The notes: a model not told the origin generated them from the letters alone. DNA of 64,000 nt from Paludibacteraceae bacterium (GCA_016283095.1 JAEEMG010000077.1:1-64000), one strand, 5' to 3'. Shown: positions 34,936-44,122, numbered from the stretch's first letter. Program-made: numbers and translations.

Positions 34936-36456
34936 TTATTCAACCTCAACAATCAAATCCAAATTCAATTGTTTTGATATTTGCTTAAGAATTTCTGCTT
35001 TTTTAGCTGTATTGATATTTGTGAAACAATATAAATTATGACCTACATACTTGGTTGTTTTTTCGTATTTAGGATTAATATACTCTTTTGAAACTATCAT
35101 ATTATCACCAGCAACTTTTATTTTCAGGTTACGAACTTTTTCCACACCTGCATATTTCACGACTTCCAAAAATGTTTCCGATACTATATTATGACAAATA
35201 ACAGTTCCGTTAGGTAATACGACTTTTATTTTTTGTCTATTAGAAGTATTTCTTTCTAACAATTGTTCTGTGGGCATATAATATGGTGATTTCCAATTGA
35301 TTTGATTGAATAAATTATTCCAATCTTTCAACTGCATTACTGTATTTGGAAATCTATCTCCATAAAATTCTGTAATGATATTATATGCAGCTGGCAGTTT
35401 ACGATACTCTGTATCAAGGACAGGCCTCAATAAATCAAGGAGTTGAGGATTGGCAATTCGTGTAAGTTTTCCAGTTGAATCTATAAATAAAGACTCCCAA
35501 TCAACGTTCTCTTTTGTTTCTGGATTCAACTCTGTTTCAATAATGTTATTTAGATCATCTTCATTTTGAGAAACATCGTTAGGAGCGACTTCTTCTTCGA
35601 CATTAATATTATTGGTCTTGATCAGGAAATTAATGTACGCTTTCAACGAAGCAGAATACGTATTGTGTGAAATATCATTCAACTCCGCAACTTCTGAAAT
35701 ATCAAAAAAAGTTTTTACTACATTCGGGTATTCTGCCAACGAATCACAAGCAAGAAATATTTTTCTGTTATGTGAAAAGTATCCATCATTTATGAGTTTC
35801 TTAATAGCTCTACAATAATTTTTAATTGTACGCTCCTGCAATCCATTCCAAGCTAAATAAGTAGCATAGTTGGAAATATTTTTTCCGTCACATAAACAAC
35901 GATATGCAGCATTAGCTTCGGTTCTTTTTCTTGATCCAACAGCAACATACTCAGTAATTTTTGGGAAATAAGATTTAATATTAGCTAGATAATAGTTGAG
36001 TTTTGAACAAGGAAAAGCAACCACTTCTCCATCGTTATTCAAATTCAATTTTTGAAGCTGCTGTGTTTCCTTTGTAATTTTATGGAGCGAAAAACGCGAA
36101 TATAGAGAAACACTTTTAGCAGCATTCAATCGTTGCTTCACCCAATATGGATTCCATGTAGTAAAAACCTTATTTTCATCATCATAACCAAGAGCAATAA
36201 AAGGAATATCTGTTTCTTTAATCTGATTAAAATCGTCCTTTATTGGTAACTGAATCCGCCAAACATCTGGATTATCATTAGAAAGTTGAGCAGGTGAAAG
36301 ATTTTTTATATAAATATAGAATTCCATTCCATCAAAAGAAATACGACATGGATTAATTTCTTTATCTGAACTCAACATAATAAATGAACCAGATTCACTA
36401 AGAATTTTTACAATTTTTTCTTTCAACTCTTTCCTATCAATCTTATTTATCGGCAT
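34936..36456 (-). CDS. Unrecognised fifth protein of the restriction-like operon
   Basis: This 506-aa protein has no signal peptide or membrane segment. Three parts can be seen. Residues 1-135 form an alpha/beta domain with aromatic-rich VWRIQLPI and VFTTWNPYWVKQRLN. Residues 190-280 are helical; YLAWNGLQERTIKNYCRAIKKL (200-221) and HNTYSASLKAYINFL resemble the DNA-binding SAM-like domain of tyrosine recombinases, but no catalytic recombinase domain follows. Residues 405-506 form a C-terminal alpha/beta domain (KIKVVLPNGTVI ... NLDLIVEVE). An acidic linker lies at 285-320. It sits 12 bases after the nuclease gene, where AIPR would be expected. It may be a DNA-recognition or effector subunit; this is inference. 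Confidence 0.7.
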   Translation of the reverse strand: MPINKIDRKELKEKIVKILSESGSFIMLSSDKEINPCRISFDGMEFYIYIKNLSPAQLSNDNPDVWRIQLPIKDDFNQIKETDIPFIALGYDDENKVFTTWNPYWVKQRLNAAKSVSLYSRFSLHKITKETQQLQKLNLNNDGEVVAFPCSKLNYYLANIKSYFPKITEYVAVGSRKRTEANAAYRCLCDGKNISNYATYLAWNGLQERTIKNYCRAIKKLINDGYFSHNRKIFLACDSLAEYPNVVKTFFDISEVAELNDISHNTYSASLKAYINFLIKTNNINVEEEVAPNDVSQNEDDLNNIIETELNPETKENVDWESLFIDSTGKLTRIANPQLLDLLRPVLDTEYRKLPAAYNIITEFYGDRFPNTVMQLKDWNNLFNQINWKSPYYMPTEQLLERNTSNRQKIKVVLPNGTVICHNIVSETFLEVVKYAGVEKVRNLKIKVAGDNMIVSKEYINPKYEKTTKYVGHNLYCFTNINTAKKAEILKQISKQLNLDLIVEVE

Positions 36457-36468
36457 AACTTTATTTTT

Positions 36469-37470
36469 TTAGAATAAACTGTTAAATAGAACACTATCTG
36501 ATCGATCAAAATTCGACCGACTATCTTTTATATCTATAAGATGAGATAGGTTAGAACAAAACCTTACCTCACTAACAAAGTCAGGAACATCTTCCTTAAG
36601 TATACGAGGAACATCTTCAACATTGTAAAAAGCTAACGAATCTAACGCACCGACATAATCAAAAACGACATCATCCCATTTTTTATAATCACTACCAATA
36701 GCCAAAACTAAATTAGTATACAATTTTAACCGCAAATTAACAGCAGAAACACGTGTACATATTTTATCATATAATCCTTTGACTGATAAACCTTCTTTAC
36801 CTTGTGCAGATTCTCGAACTATGACAGAAGCAATGAGAAGTCGAGAGTTTACAGACGGATTAACTTGATCGATAGAGAAATGATGTTTGCGTTCTTCGCT
36901 CGAAGTGCTTTTTACTTCTATTTTATCTCGTCCTATAGTAAAATCGAACTTTGCATAAGGCTGATTATGCCATGCCGATATTAACGTTTCAGGAGACAAA
37001 CTATATTCAATAACAAGCAATTCAGCCCAAACTCCTTGTATTTCTCTTACAGGTTTCTTCCTTAATTCTGAAAATATAGTTATAATATTTTCTACTTCAA
37101 CAGATAATTCACGACAAGAAGGAATTACAGACAAATTGAAAAGCATCATACTAAATATTTCTATGAAATATGCCTGCAACGAATCCTCTGTTGTACGAAG
37201 AGTTATAATTGAAAAAACATTAGATTGAGAATATCCATTATCCTCAATAATAGTACAAGATTGGTTATATTCTACGAATAATAGTTCACGAATAATATTG
37301 TGAGAAGCCACTTCTGAATCGTTCGTAAGCACAAAGAACTTTGGATATCCCTCTACGGATATTCCCAGCTTATGTTTTGAATCAGGCAAAGAAATCACGT
37401 TGAAAGAATTTTTGCTCTCTGTATTTCTTGATATGCTCTTGAATTGTGTATATAATGAGTTGTTCTGCAT
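36469..37470 (-). CDS. PD-(D/E)XK motif protein (DUF4420-like) nuclease
   Basis: In this 333-aa protein the nuclease-fold core lies at about 140-230. Glu150 is in GVWAELLVIEY, Asp176 in AKFDFTIG, and Glu185-x-Lys187 in DKIEVKSTS, which gives the E...D...ExK pattern of restriction-endonuclease-fold enzymes. A conserved HHFSIDQV follows, typical of the DUF4420 family found in MORC/Z1 systems. The N-terminal 130 residues are mostly strand and the C-terminus is helical. It is the best candidate for the DNA-cutting subunit. It starts 13 bases after the Z1 gene. Confidence 0.8.
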   Translation of the reverse strand: MQNNSLYTQFKSISRNTESKNSFNVISLPDSKHKLGISVEGYPKFFVLTNDSEVASHNIIRELLFVEYNQSCTIIEDNGYSQSNVFSIITLRTTEDSLQAYFIEIFSMMLFNLSVIPSCRELSVEVENIITIFSELRKKPVREIQGVWAELLVIEYSLSPETLISAWHNQPYAKFDFTIGRDKIEVKSTSSEERKHHFSIDQVNPSVNSRLLIASVIVRESAQGKEGLSVKGLYDKICTRVSAVNLRLKLYTNLVLAIGSDYKKWDDVVFDYVGALDSLAFYNVEDVPRILKEDVPDFVSEVRFCSNLSHLIDIKDSRSNFDRSDSVLFNSLF

Positions 37471-37483
37471 AGACTACTGACTA

Positions 37484-39760
37484 TTATTCTTCATCACTAT
37501 CATCATCTTCTTCTTGATCTTGTTCTTCATTTGAACAATAATTAACTGCCAACATTTCTGGATAATTTATAGCTAAGGTATATGCGTGTTCTGGGAATCC
37601 TAATGGACGACAATCAAAACTTAAATGATGCAATTGTATAGTAATACTATCATCACTTACAATCTTTCTATCACCTGGATAATCGGTAGAATCATCAACA
37701 GAACTTTGACCAGCAAAAAGATCAGAAGAAATTTTTCTCGTTTCAAAATTAAAGCTACGACTGCGAGCAGGGGCATCATAAGCCATTTGAATGAAATAGA
37801 CAAATTGTATCAGATTGCTTTCTGATAGATAACGTAGATAACGAATAGTGCAAGCCTTACGCATTGCATCTTGAAAATTTCCAAAACGAAAATCATCTAG
37901 AAATTCAACAGCTTCATCAATCGTCATTTTAAACCCTCGATGCGTACGGTCTTTTGTAGTATATTGATATTTTATATCGAACCTATTTTCATGTTGCTTA
38001 ATGAAATTTTGAATAAACTGATTATTATCAAAAATAAGTTCATCTGTAGTGAATGCCTGCGTTACATTCATGCCTTTAAGTTTCGTATTTACTACACTTA
38101 TCGGCAACACATTTTGACGAGTTGGCTTAAGTTTTGGAGAAAGTAATATTTTGTGCTCAGCTGCAGCAAGCGAATCACAAGAACTAAGTGCAAGTCGAAG
38201 TTCCTCTTCGTGATCGATATAAGCACAATAATTAGCAATAGAAATTTCCGGCAAAAAAACTCGACACGATTTTATATAATCCATCTTGTAACCAAAGAAA
38301 CGGCAACGCTGTTCTATAGTATCAGCATTGGTTACAGAAGTTGTATATCGAGGCATATACGTAGTAGCAAGTTTTTCTACAGTAAAACCACGATTAAGCA
38401 TTTCTGCACCTACAAGAATGTGCATTTTATAATTGTTCCAAGAAATTTCTGTTTGTGCATCTTTATCTGTATTTACCAAATATACCTTTTTGTCATTAAT
38501 GACATCTTTTATCAAAGGTTTTATTTGATCAAAGGTTGGGCGTTCATACTCTTCATAATATTCAACAGCATATGGAAATATTCGTTTGAATTCATTGTAC
38601 AAAAAAACCTTATCCTCATGTCCGTCAGGCTTTTTTAAAGCTTTTTGCCAACTTTTCAGTTCATTATCAATCCAAGTTTTGAACTTTTTGTTCCATTTTT
38701 TTGTATTATCTGGATGAACCATCATTGATAAATAGTTCACATCCTCAACCTGCAAATATTCCACAACTATAGCCACAGCTAAAATATGATACATCAAAGA
38801 ATCTCGCAAAGACTGAGGCATTTTAGTAAGAGGATTATTTTTTTTGTGAAAAACATCTTTTGGTGGTATTTCCAATACAAGACCACCATTAAACATATCC
38901 TTAAAAAATGCTTTACCTCCAACATAACCATTACCAGGAGAAAGCAAAGTATGGCTTTTGGGAGACAACAAATCTTGCATACTAATTAAGATATTTGCTT
39001 GTGGTGTAGCTGTATATTGTATATACGTATTTCCAGGTAGTGCAGCCCTTAAACCTAAGATAGAATCATAAGTGGAAGAAACCTGTTTTTCTTCATTTTC
39101 ATTCCTCTTACTGTTCTTTCTTCCATAACTATTCAAAGATGCTTGATCAGCCTCATCATCAATAATAAGCACTGTTTCTCCATGCATTGCCTCTTTGAAA
39201 TCAGACTTGCTTACTAAATCTGTTAGACTATTAATGTGCTGATATTGTTTCAAAACAGGTATAAGAACAATCGGTTTTGACGAGGAATCAATATGACCAA
39301 CAATATCATCAACATCAGTAGGTTGTGGATTTGGGTGTATCTTATAATGATTCTTATAATGATTATTGTTCCCGGACTGAATATCAATCAAATCATTTTT
39401 CAAACGCTTCGATGTTTGATCAAGAAGATTATTTTTTGTACCAGCTAGATAGATAACTACACGATATCCATTATCTAAAGCCAATGCAGTAAGAGCAGTA
39501 AATGACATTGTTTTACCACTTTGAACATATCCAACAACAAGATGTGTTGTCTCAGCACTTTCCGAAGCGTTGTGAGGATTACAATGAGAAAGGATGTCGC
39601 ATGTTTCCTCCCTCAATACAGCAGCATCCTCAGCAGTAATACCATGTTTTTTATTTGGATATTTCTGCGATTCAACAAACAAATTGAAGTATTCTTTCTG
39701 TTCGACAGTTTGCAGCGATTTTTTTTTTGATAAAGAGTTGTTTACAGTAATCGTTTCCAT
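37484..39760 (-). CDS. Z1-domain superfamily II helicase-like ATPase
   Basis: This 758-aa protein has Walker A VGYVQSGKTMSF (about 76-87), a DEAD-like box LIIDDEADQASLN near 200, motif III-like QYTATPQANILIS, and the Z1 region ILVGAEMLNRGFTVEKLATTYMPR followed by TIEQRCRFFGYK (motif VI-like, with Arg fingers). The C-terminus is very acidic (EEQDQEEDDDSDEE). Z1 proteins are found with MutL-like ATPases and REase-fold proteins in restriction systems, where they are thought to translocate on or remodel DNA. It begins 3 bases after the ATPase gene. Confidence 0.88.
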   Translation of the reverse strand: METITVNNSLSKKKSLQTVEQKEYFNLFVESQKYPNKKHGITAEDAAVLREETCDILSHCNPHNASESAETTHLVVGYVQSGKTMSFTALTALALDNGYRVVIYLAGTKNNLLDQTSKRLKNDLIDIQSGNNNHYKNHYKIHPNPQPTDVDDIVGHIDSSSKPIVLIPVLKQYQHINSLTDLVSKSDFKEAMHGETVLIIDDEADQASLNSYGRKNSKRNENEEKQVSSTYDSILGLRAALPGNTYIQYTATPQANILISMQDLLSPKSHTLLSPGNGYVGGKAFFKDMFNGGLVLEIPPKDVFHKKNNPLTKMPQSLRDSLMYHILAVAIVVEYLQVEDVNYLSMMVHPDNTKKWNKKFKTWIDNELKSWQKALKKPDGHEDKVFLYNEFKRIFPYAVEYYEEYERPTFDQIKPLIKDVINDKKVYLVNTDKDAQTEISWNNYKMHILVGAEMLNRGFTVEKLATTYMPRYTTSVTNADTIEQRCRFFGYKMDYIKSCRVFLPEISIANYCAYIDHEEELRLALSSCDSLAAAEHKILLSPKLKPTRQNVLPISVVNTKLKGMNVTQAFTTDELIFDNNQFIQNFIKQHENRFDIKYQYTTKDRTHRGFKMTIDEAVEFLDDFRFGNFQDAMRKACTIRYLRYLSESNLIQFVYFIQMAYDAPARSRSFNFETRKISSDLFAGQSSVDDSTDYPGDRKIVSDDSITIQLHHLSFDCRPLGFPEHAYTLAINYPEMLAVNYCSNEEQDQEEDDDSDEE

Positions 39761-39763
39761 ACA

Positions 39764-41302
39764 TTACACTTTTGTTTGTTTGATAAGTTCATTAAAAAAT
39801 TCCATCATTTCTGCAGTAGTATCATTGCCACTAGTTTTTGCGGCAAATTTAGAAACAGCAATAGTTTTAATGAGAGCGATAACTGAATCTGTAGGATTTC
39901 CGAAATGGCGAAAAAAAATGTGTTCCATATTAATTTTACAGATAATAACACCTTCATCTATACGATTTATATCGCTCCAAAATAATTCATTTCCAGAACT
40001 TACATATTCGACGTTGAGTTTGTATGTTTTACCATCAATTCTATATCTATCTATTGTTTCTCCTAAAACAATTTCTGGTTGATCTTGTTCATGCTTTTCT
40101 TCAGTAGATGATTCTTTGATAAGAGGATGTTGAGTAAGTTTAGCTTCTGGTTTCTTTGTTTGTGTATTGATTGTTATTGTCTCTACCTTTTTTACATTTT
40201 GGTCGTGTTTCTTAACAAGTTTCTTGATTACCTTTTTTGTTTCATTCAAACGATAATTTTCTGCTTGCTTGAAAATATCAAATTCTGGCGTTCGTATTTC
40301 AGATTTAAGAGCATCCATCAATGCTTCTAGATTATCCTTATCCTGAATAGCATTTTTGTTGAAACTTACACTAAATCCTTCAAGTTCAAGTTCACCGAAT
40401 AAACGTTTGTATGTAAATGTACCAACTGAACCAGACATTTTGGGAAAATATCTGCCATCTGTTTCCGCACCTACAACAACACGTCCTCGACGGAACAAAA
40501 CAAATCCATTTTTAGTGCTATCAATGTCGCGAAGTAGAGCAATAAATCCCTTTGCTTTATAGTTGCGAAAAGAAAAATCAACTTCCTTCTTCCAAATTAT
40601 AGGAGAAGCAGTGTTATCCCAAACAGGTGAAGCAATCAAAACAGGATATTCAGAAAAGGTCAACATTTCACCACAAACAAATATCTGCATTTCGTTTGTA
40701 CGAAGCGATTTACGATATATGCTTGCAATATCACCTCTTATCTTATCTAAATTTCGTTTAACTGGCGAATTTTTAGTTGGATCAGTAATTGTTATTACTG
40801 TATAATGTTCGCTAGGCTCTTGATATGACGTTTCAACTGGAAGTTCTTCCAATTCATTCAAAGTCACCTCGTTAAGATTAAATCTGACAGTACGTTCTAC
40901 ATTTTCACCAAGTGCTTTTGTTTTAACAGTCCATGTTTCGCCAAGCCATAACACTGCTGTTTTTAGTCCCATGCCATATTCATTAAGACCTGTATTATCC
41001 TCAGGTGTTTTAGCAGGCATAAATGCACTTTCATATTTTTGTTCACTAATACCAGCGGCATTGTCGCTTATTACAATTTTTGACGCTCTATTGTCCTCAT
41101 TCCATTCTATGTCAATTTTGACAATAAGTTTAAAATCAGCATTATTTGCAAATAATGTTGATTTATTATCATAATAAGATTGCAAAGCATTGTCAATAAA
41201 CTCAGCCAAAACGTGAGGCACAGTATTGGGCAAGTCGGAAAATCGGCTGTACATATTAGAGCCAATGTTAATCTTTACCGATTGAAGACCTTTGTTATTC
41301 AT
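39764..41302 (-). CDS. MutL/MORC-type GHKL ATPase
   Basis: The 512-aa protein has an N-terminal GHKL (HATPase_c_3) ATPase domain: HVLAEFIDNALQSY with Glu34 and Asn38, VISDNAAGIS with Asp80 and Gly84, and NEYGMGLKTAVLWLG (about 107-121) as the lid motif. An S5-like second domain (FRNYKAKGFIALLRDIDS, VLFRRGRVVVG) follows. The region 350-420 is basic and coiled (KKVIKKLVKKHDQNVKK). The C-terminal 90 residues form a separate small domain. Such ATPases work as dimers that clamp DNA. Its start overlaps the methyltransferase stop by 8 bases, so translation is coupled. Confidence 0.88.
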   Translation of the reverse strand: MNNKGLQSVKINIGSNMYSRFSDLPNTVPHVLAEFIDNALQSYYDNKSTLFANNADFKLIVKIDIEWNEDNRASKIVISDNAAGISEQKYESAFMPAKTPEDNTGLNEYGMGLKTAVLWLGETWTVKTKALGENVERTVRFNLNEVTLNELEELPVETSYQEPSEHYTVITITDPTKNSPVKRNLDKIRGDIASIYRKSLRTNEMQIFVCGEMLTFSEYPVLIASPVWDNTASPIIWKKEVDFSFRNYKAKGFIALLRDIDSTKNGFVLFRRGRVVVGAETDGRYFPKMSGSVGTFTYKRLFGELELEGFSVSFNKNAIQDKDNLEALMDALKSEIRTPEFDIFKQAENYRLNETKKVIKKLVKKHDQNVKKVETITINTQTKKPEAKLTQHPLIKESSTEEKHEQDQPEIVLGETIDRYRIDGKTYKLNVEYVSSGNELFWSDINRIDEGVIICKINMEHIFFRHFGNPTDSVIALIKTIAVSKFAAKTSGNDTTAEMMEFFNELIKQTKV

Positions 41303-42668
41303 TTTTTAACAAATTTTGAGCTATGTGTTTGACTATAGTTACATTGACAGCATTGCCAAGTGCTTCGAAAATTCGAGTATTGGAAAGAGAAAACAATTCA
41401 TTTCCAAACGATAAATTTTGCATACCTTGCAATTTAGCAGCCTCCTTGATTGTCATGTACCGACCTTGCTGGGGTTCATTTTCTGTAAGACACTCCGCAG
41501 GAATTCTTACCCAAGGAAGTATAGGAACTTGTGTACCAACCAAATTAAGAGCAGGCGAAAATGTTGGCAATTTCACCCGAATACCCGAAGCACGGAACTG
41601 AACTATGTTATCGTAGATATATGGTTTTGCATTTGAACCACAATTCCATTCAAATTTTTGATGACTATTGTCGAATTTGCGAACCTTTTCTATCCATTTA
41701 TCAAGCCATTCTTTATGCTTTTCGTAAAATTCACGGTTTTGACGAATATAACTGATTTTCCACTTCGGAAAAACCGTATTTTTGTCAGTTTGAGCATAAA
41801 TTGGCAACATATTCAAACATCTTTTGACCGATGATCCTCGAATCAATTGTCCAAATTTTCCTTTCTTACCATTAAGGTCATTAACTGTTTGGAAAGCAGG
41901 TGCTTTTCCCTCAAAATCGTAATTAGCACCAAACTCCATTGCCCAAATAGGAAACCGAGGAATTGAATCACCATGAGCAATAGTCTGATCAATAAAATCT
42001 TGCCAAACCTGCAATTGACAACGAGTTTCTTCCTTTAGTTTTACAATATTTGTATCGTTCTCATCTATTATCCTTTTTATATTACTCTCTTTATTTGAGA
42101 TAGAAGGAAAAGAAAAACCACTTAATGAACGTCTATTCTTATCAACACAAACAATATAAATACGACGACGGTGTTGCGGAATTTGAAATTGATGTGGAGA
42201 TAGAATAGCGTCCGTTACTTCGTAATCAATTTTTTCGAGTTCTCCCTTAATTGTATTCCATGTATTACCTTTATCATGGTTTTTTAGAGTTGCAACATTT
42301 TCAAGCAGTATGTATTGTGGACGATGATATTTTACAATGTCCAAAATATTGTAAAACAAATTACCACGAGATTTTTCGTCATTAAAACCTTGCCTTTTAC
42401 CAGCCTGACTAAATGGTTGACATGGAAATCCTGCACACAGGATGTCGTGCGATGGAACACTATTTGGATTAATTTTTGTAATATCTCCAACAATAATTGG
42501 AGTCTCCGGAAAATTTATTTCATAGAGTTTACGTAAATCCTCTTTTATTTCGCTTGCAAAAACACACTCACAGCCAAGTTGAGACAAAGCTAAATGAAAA
42601 CCACCAAGCCCAGCAAACAAATCTATGAATTTTAACTGTTGACCATTCTGTAATACATTAAATTTCAT
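41295..42668 (-). CDS. DNA cytosine-5 methyltransferase
   Basis: This 457-aa enzyme has all main C5-methylase motifs in order: FIDLFAGLGGFH (I, about 14-25), GFPCQPFS (IV, catalytic Cys83), ENVATL (VI, 123-128), QHRRRIYI (VIII, 165-172), YMTIKEAAKLQGM (IX) and LGNAVNV (X). The target-recognition region between VIII and IX is long, about 240 residues. It would methylate the host to mark self DNA. It is the first gene of the defence operon and looks intact. The recognition sequence cannot be read from the protein. Confidence 0.95.
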   Translation of the reverse strand: MKFNVLQNGQQLKFIDLFAGLGGFHLALSQLGCECVFASEIKEDLRKLYEINFPETPIIVGDITKINPNSVPSHDILCAGFPCQPFSQAGKRQGFNDEKSRGNLFYNILDIVKYHRPQYILLENVATLKNHDKGNTWNTIKGELEKIDYEVTDAILSPHQFQIPQHRRRIYIVCVDKNRRSLSGFSFPSISNKESNIKRIIDENDTNIVKLKEETRCQLQVWQDFIDQTIAHGDSIPRFPIWAMEFGANYDFEGKAPAFQTVNDLNGKKGKFGQLIRGSSVKRCLNMLPIYAQTDKNTVFPKWKISYIRQNREFYEKHKEWLDKWIEKVRKFDNSHQKFEWNCGSNAKPYIYDNIVQFRASGIRVKLPTFSPALNLVGTQVPILPWVRIPAECLTENEPQQGRYMTIKEAAKLQGMQNLSFGNELFSLSNTRIFEALGNAVNVTIVKHIAQNLLKNE

Positions 42669-42819
42669 AGAACATCATAGTTTTGGTGATTGAACAAAGA
42701 AGCAACTGCAAAATGTCATTCTGCATTTTTATATATTTATAAAATATTAATATATCGATTTTTACCATTAGTCCCATTTATGAAGAATATATTACACCGA
42801 AATCTAATATATGAATTTG

Positions 42820-42835
42820 CAAAGCTACAAAATTA
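42820..42835 (-). promoter_or_regulatory. Candidate -7 elements for the defence operon
   Basis: Two adjacent minus-strand -7 matches, TAATTTTG (42828-42835) and TAGCTTTG (42820-42827), lie about 150-165 bases upstream of the methyltransferase ATG. No clear -33 is seen, so this is tentative. Confidence 0.35.
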
Positions 42836-43054
42836 GCAGATAGCAGAGAAAAATATTAGTAATAAAATCTCTTTCATTAATCAATTTAAATTAGTCGTAT
42901 AAATTAGAGAAAGACAGACTACAAACTATATATTCGACTTATTGACTAATTCTAAAATTTATAATATCTCATAATGACAAAAAAATACATTTATAACTTT
43001 ACCTAAAAATTAAGGCGTATAAGTAAAATTAATCATTTGTCAAAATAGGAATTC

Positions 43055-43100
43055 CACAAAAACAAAAACGGTGAATCAAAGAACCTCCCTTCCATTCACC
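43055..43100 (-). terminator. Possible terminator downstream of the ung gene
   Basis: GGTGAAT/ATTCACC arms with a 17-base loop; on the minus strand a T-rich tail follows (the complement of aaaaacaaaaac). It is about 320 bases past the ung stop, so the assignment is weak. Confidence 0.35.
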
Positions 43101-43232
43101 TCAAAAACTCATGATTTACAAAACTATCCCTCTTTCTGTGCTATCTTTTACCGCTGTCATCTCATAGTTGAAGAAATCCAACATTTGGTTGCACACTATA
43201 TCCGATAAGGTATAAAATATTATTTAAAACAA

Positions 43233-43260
43233 TAAAATATACCCATTAGGGTATATTTTA
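43233..43260. repeat. Perfect 12-bp inverted repeat
   Basis: TAAAATATACCC and GGGTATATTTTA are separated by ATTA. There is no T-tract beyond the arm itself. It could be a protein-binding site or a weak terminator. Confidence 0.7.
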
Positions 43261-43269
43261 TCAATGTTA

Positions 43270-43415
43270 TATCAAATTTAGCATTTCACATTATGAATTA
43301 TTATGACACGCACATTTGATTACACGCACGTCCGTGCGTCTCGAGAGGGTGAAAATCCCAGATGTATGGGTTATCCCCACAATTACGCATTACGCATTAT
43401 GAATTACGAATTCCC
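43270..43415. repeat. Dispersed intergenic repeat block
   Basis: It contains the (t)tatgaattattatgacacgca motif, the palindrome GCACGTCCGTGC (about 43326-43338), and a second cacaattacgcattacgc run at 43378-43410. Close copies occur near 44.1-44.26, 46.0, 47.3, 48.85, 48.95 and 49.05 kb. Confidence 0.75.
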
Positions 43416-43417
43416 AA

Positions 43418-44122
43418 TCACCACACGATCGGATTTTTCCCGTGTTGTATCAGATATTCGTTAGCTTTGCTGAAATGGTGACAGCCGAAAAAGCCACGGT
43501 AGGCGGATAGTGGCGACGGATGTGGAGCCTTCAACACAAGATGTTTGGAGGTGTCGATCACCTGCCCTTTTCGCTGTGCCTGCGATCCCCATAACAAAAA
43601 GACGACATGCTCTCGCTTCGTAGAGATCAATTCCACCACTCTGTCTGTAAACTCCTCCCATCCTTTTCCCTGATGGCTCAACGGAGCCGCGCGTCGCACC
43701 GTCAACACATTGTTGAGCAACAACACGCCCTGCTTCGCCCATCGCTCCAACAATCCTGAATTGGGATATGGCACGTGCATGTCGTCGGTCACCTCTTTGA
43801 AGATGTTCTGCAGCGACGGTGGTATCTGCACCCCAGGCTGTACAGAAAACGCCAGTCCATGGGCCTGCCCCGGCTCATGATACGGATCCTGCCCAAGTAT
43901 CACCACCTTCACGTCTCTGAATGGCGTCAAGTCGAACGCGGAGAAGATCTTGCCTCCGGGCGGATACACCTCCGTCTCCTGATACTCTTTTCTTATAAAC
44001 GACGCAAGAAGTGAGAAATATGGTTTCTCAAACTCCTCCGCTAAAACTTCTTTCCACGATTGCTCTATTCTTACTTCCACAATTCGATTGGTTGATGGTT
44101 GATGATGTCTGGATTTCCCCAC
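43418..44122 (-). CDS. ung: Uracil-DNA glycosylase (family 1)
   Basis: The 234-aa protein has the water-activating motif VVILGQDPYHEPGQAHGLAFSV and the leucine-loop motif HPSPLSAYRGFFGCHHFSKAN. It removes uracil from DNA, starting base excision repair. The first 15 codons from the ATG at 44122 lie in dispersed repeat-like sequence (catcaaccatcaacc), and the family's usual start corresponds to about residue 15-22. A GTG at about 44080 or 44074 is therefore a possible true start. Confidence 0.93.
   Translation of the reverse strand: MGKSRHHQPSTNRIVEVRIEQSWKEVLAEEFEKPYFSLLASFIRKEYQETEVYPPGGKIFSAFDLTPFRDVKVVILGQDPYHEPGQAHGLAFSVQPGVQIPPSLQNIFKEVTDDMHVPYPNSGLLERWAKQGVLLLNNVLTVRRAAPLSHQGKGWEEFTDRVVELISTKREHVVFLLWGSQAQRKGQVIDTSKHLVLKAPHPSPLSAYRGFFGCHHFSKANEYLIQHGKNPIVW

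Larger units (their letters stand above)
34936..42668 (-). other. MORC/Mza-type restriction-like defence operon (five genes)
   Basis: Five same-strand genes are packed with overlaps or gaps of 13 bases or less: cytosine-5 methyltransferase, MutL/MORC-type GHKL ATPase, Z1-domain helicase-like ATPase, PD-(D/E)XK protein and an unrecognised 506-aa protein. The combination of the first four is that of the MutL-homologue/MORC restriction systems described by Iyer, Abhiman and Aravind, and of the defence type called Mza (MutL, Z1, DUF, AIPR). No AIPR gene is present. The block is visibly more AT-rich than its housekeeping neighbours, which suggests transfer. Anti-phage function is inferred, not shown. 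Confidence 0.8.
42669..43417. other. AT-rich intergenic region upstream of the defence operon
   Basis: These 749 bases contain candidate promoters, a hairpin (43055-43100), a perfect 12-bp palindrome (43233-43260) and dispersed repeats (from about 43270). I see no coding sequence, tRNA or integrase fragment. Confidence 0.7.

Noticed and set aside
34936-36456. Fifth operon protein as a tyrosine recombinase/integrase
   Set aside because: Only the SAM-like helical segment is seen; the catalytic R...HxxR...Y residues and domain are absent.
34936-42668. DISARM, BREX or Dnd/Ssp system
   Set aside because: There is no PLD nuclease, DUF1998, PglZ, BrxL, DndBCD or Ssp homologue; GHKL ATPase plus Z1 plus DUF4420 fits the MORC type.
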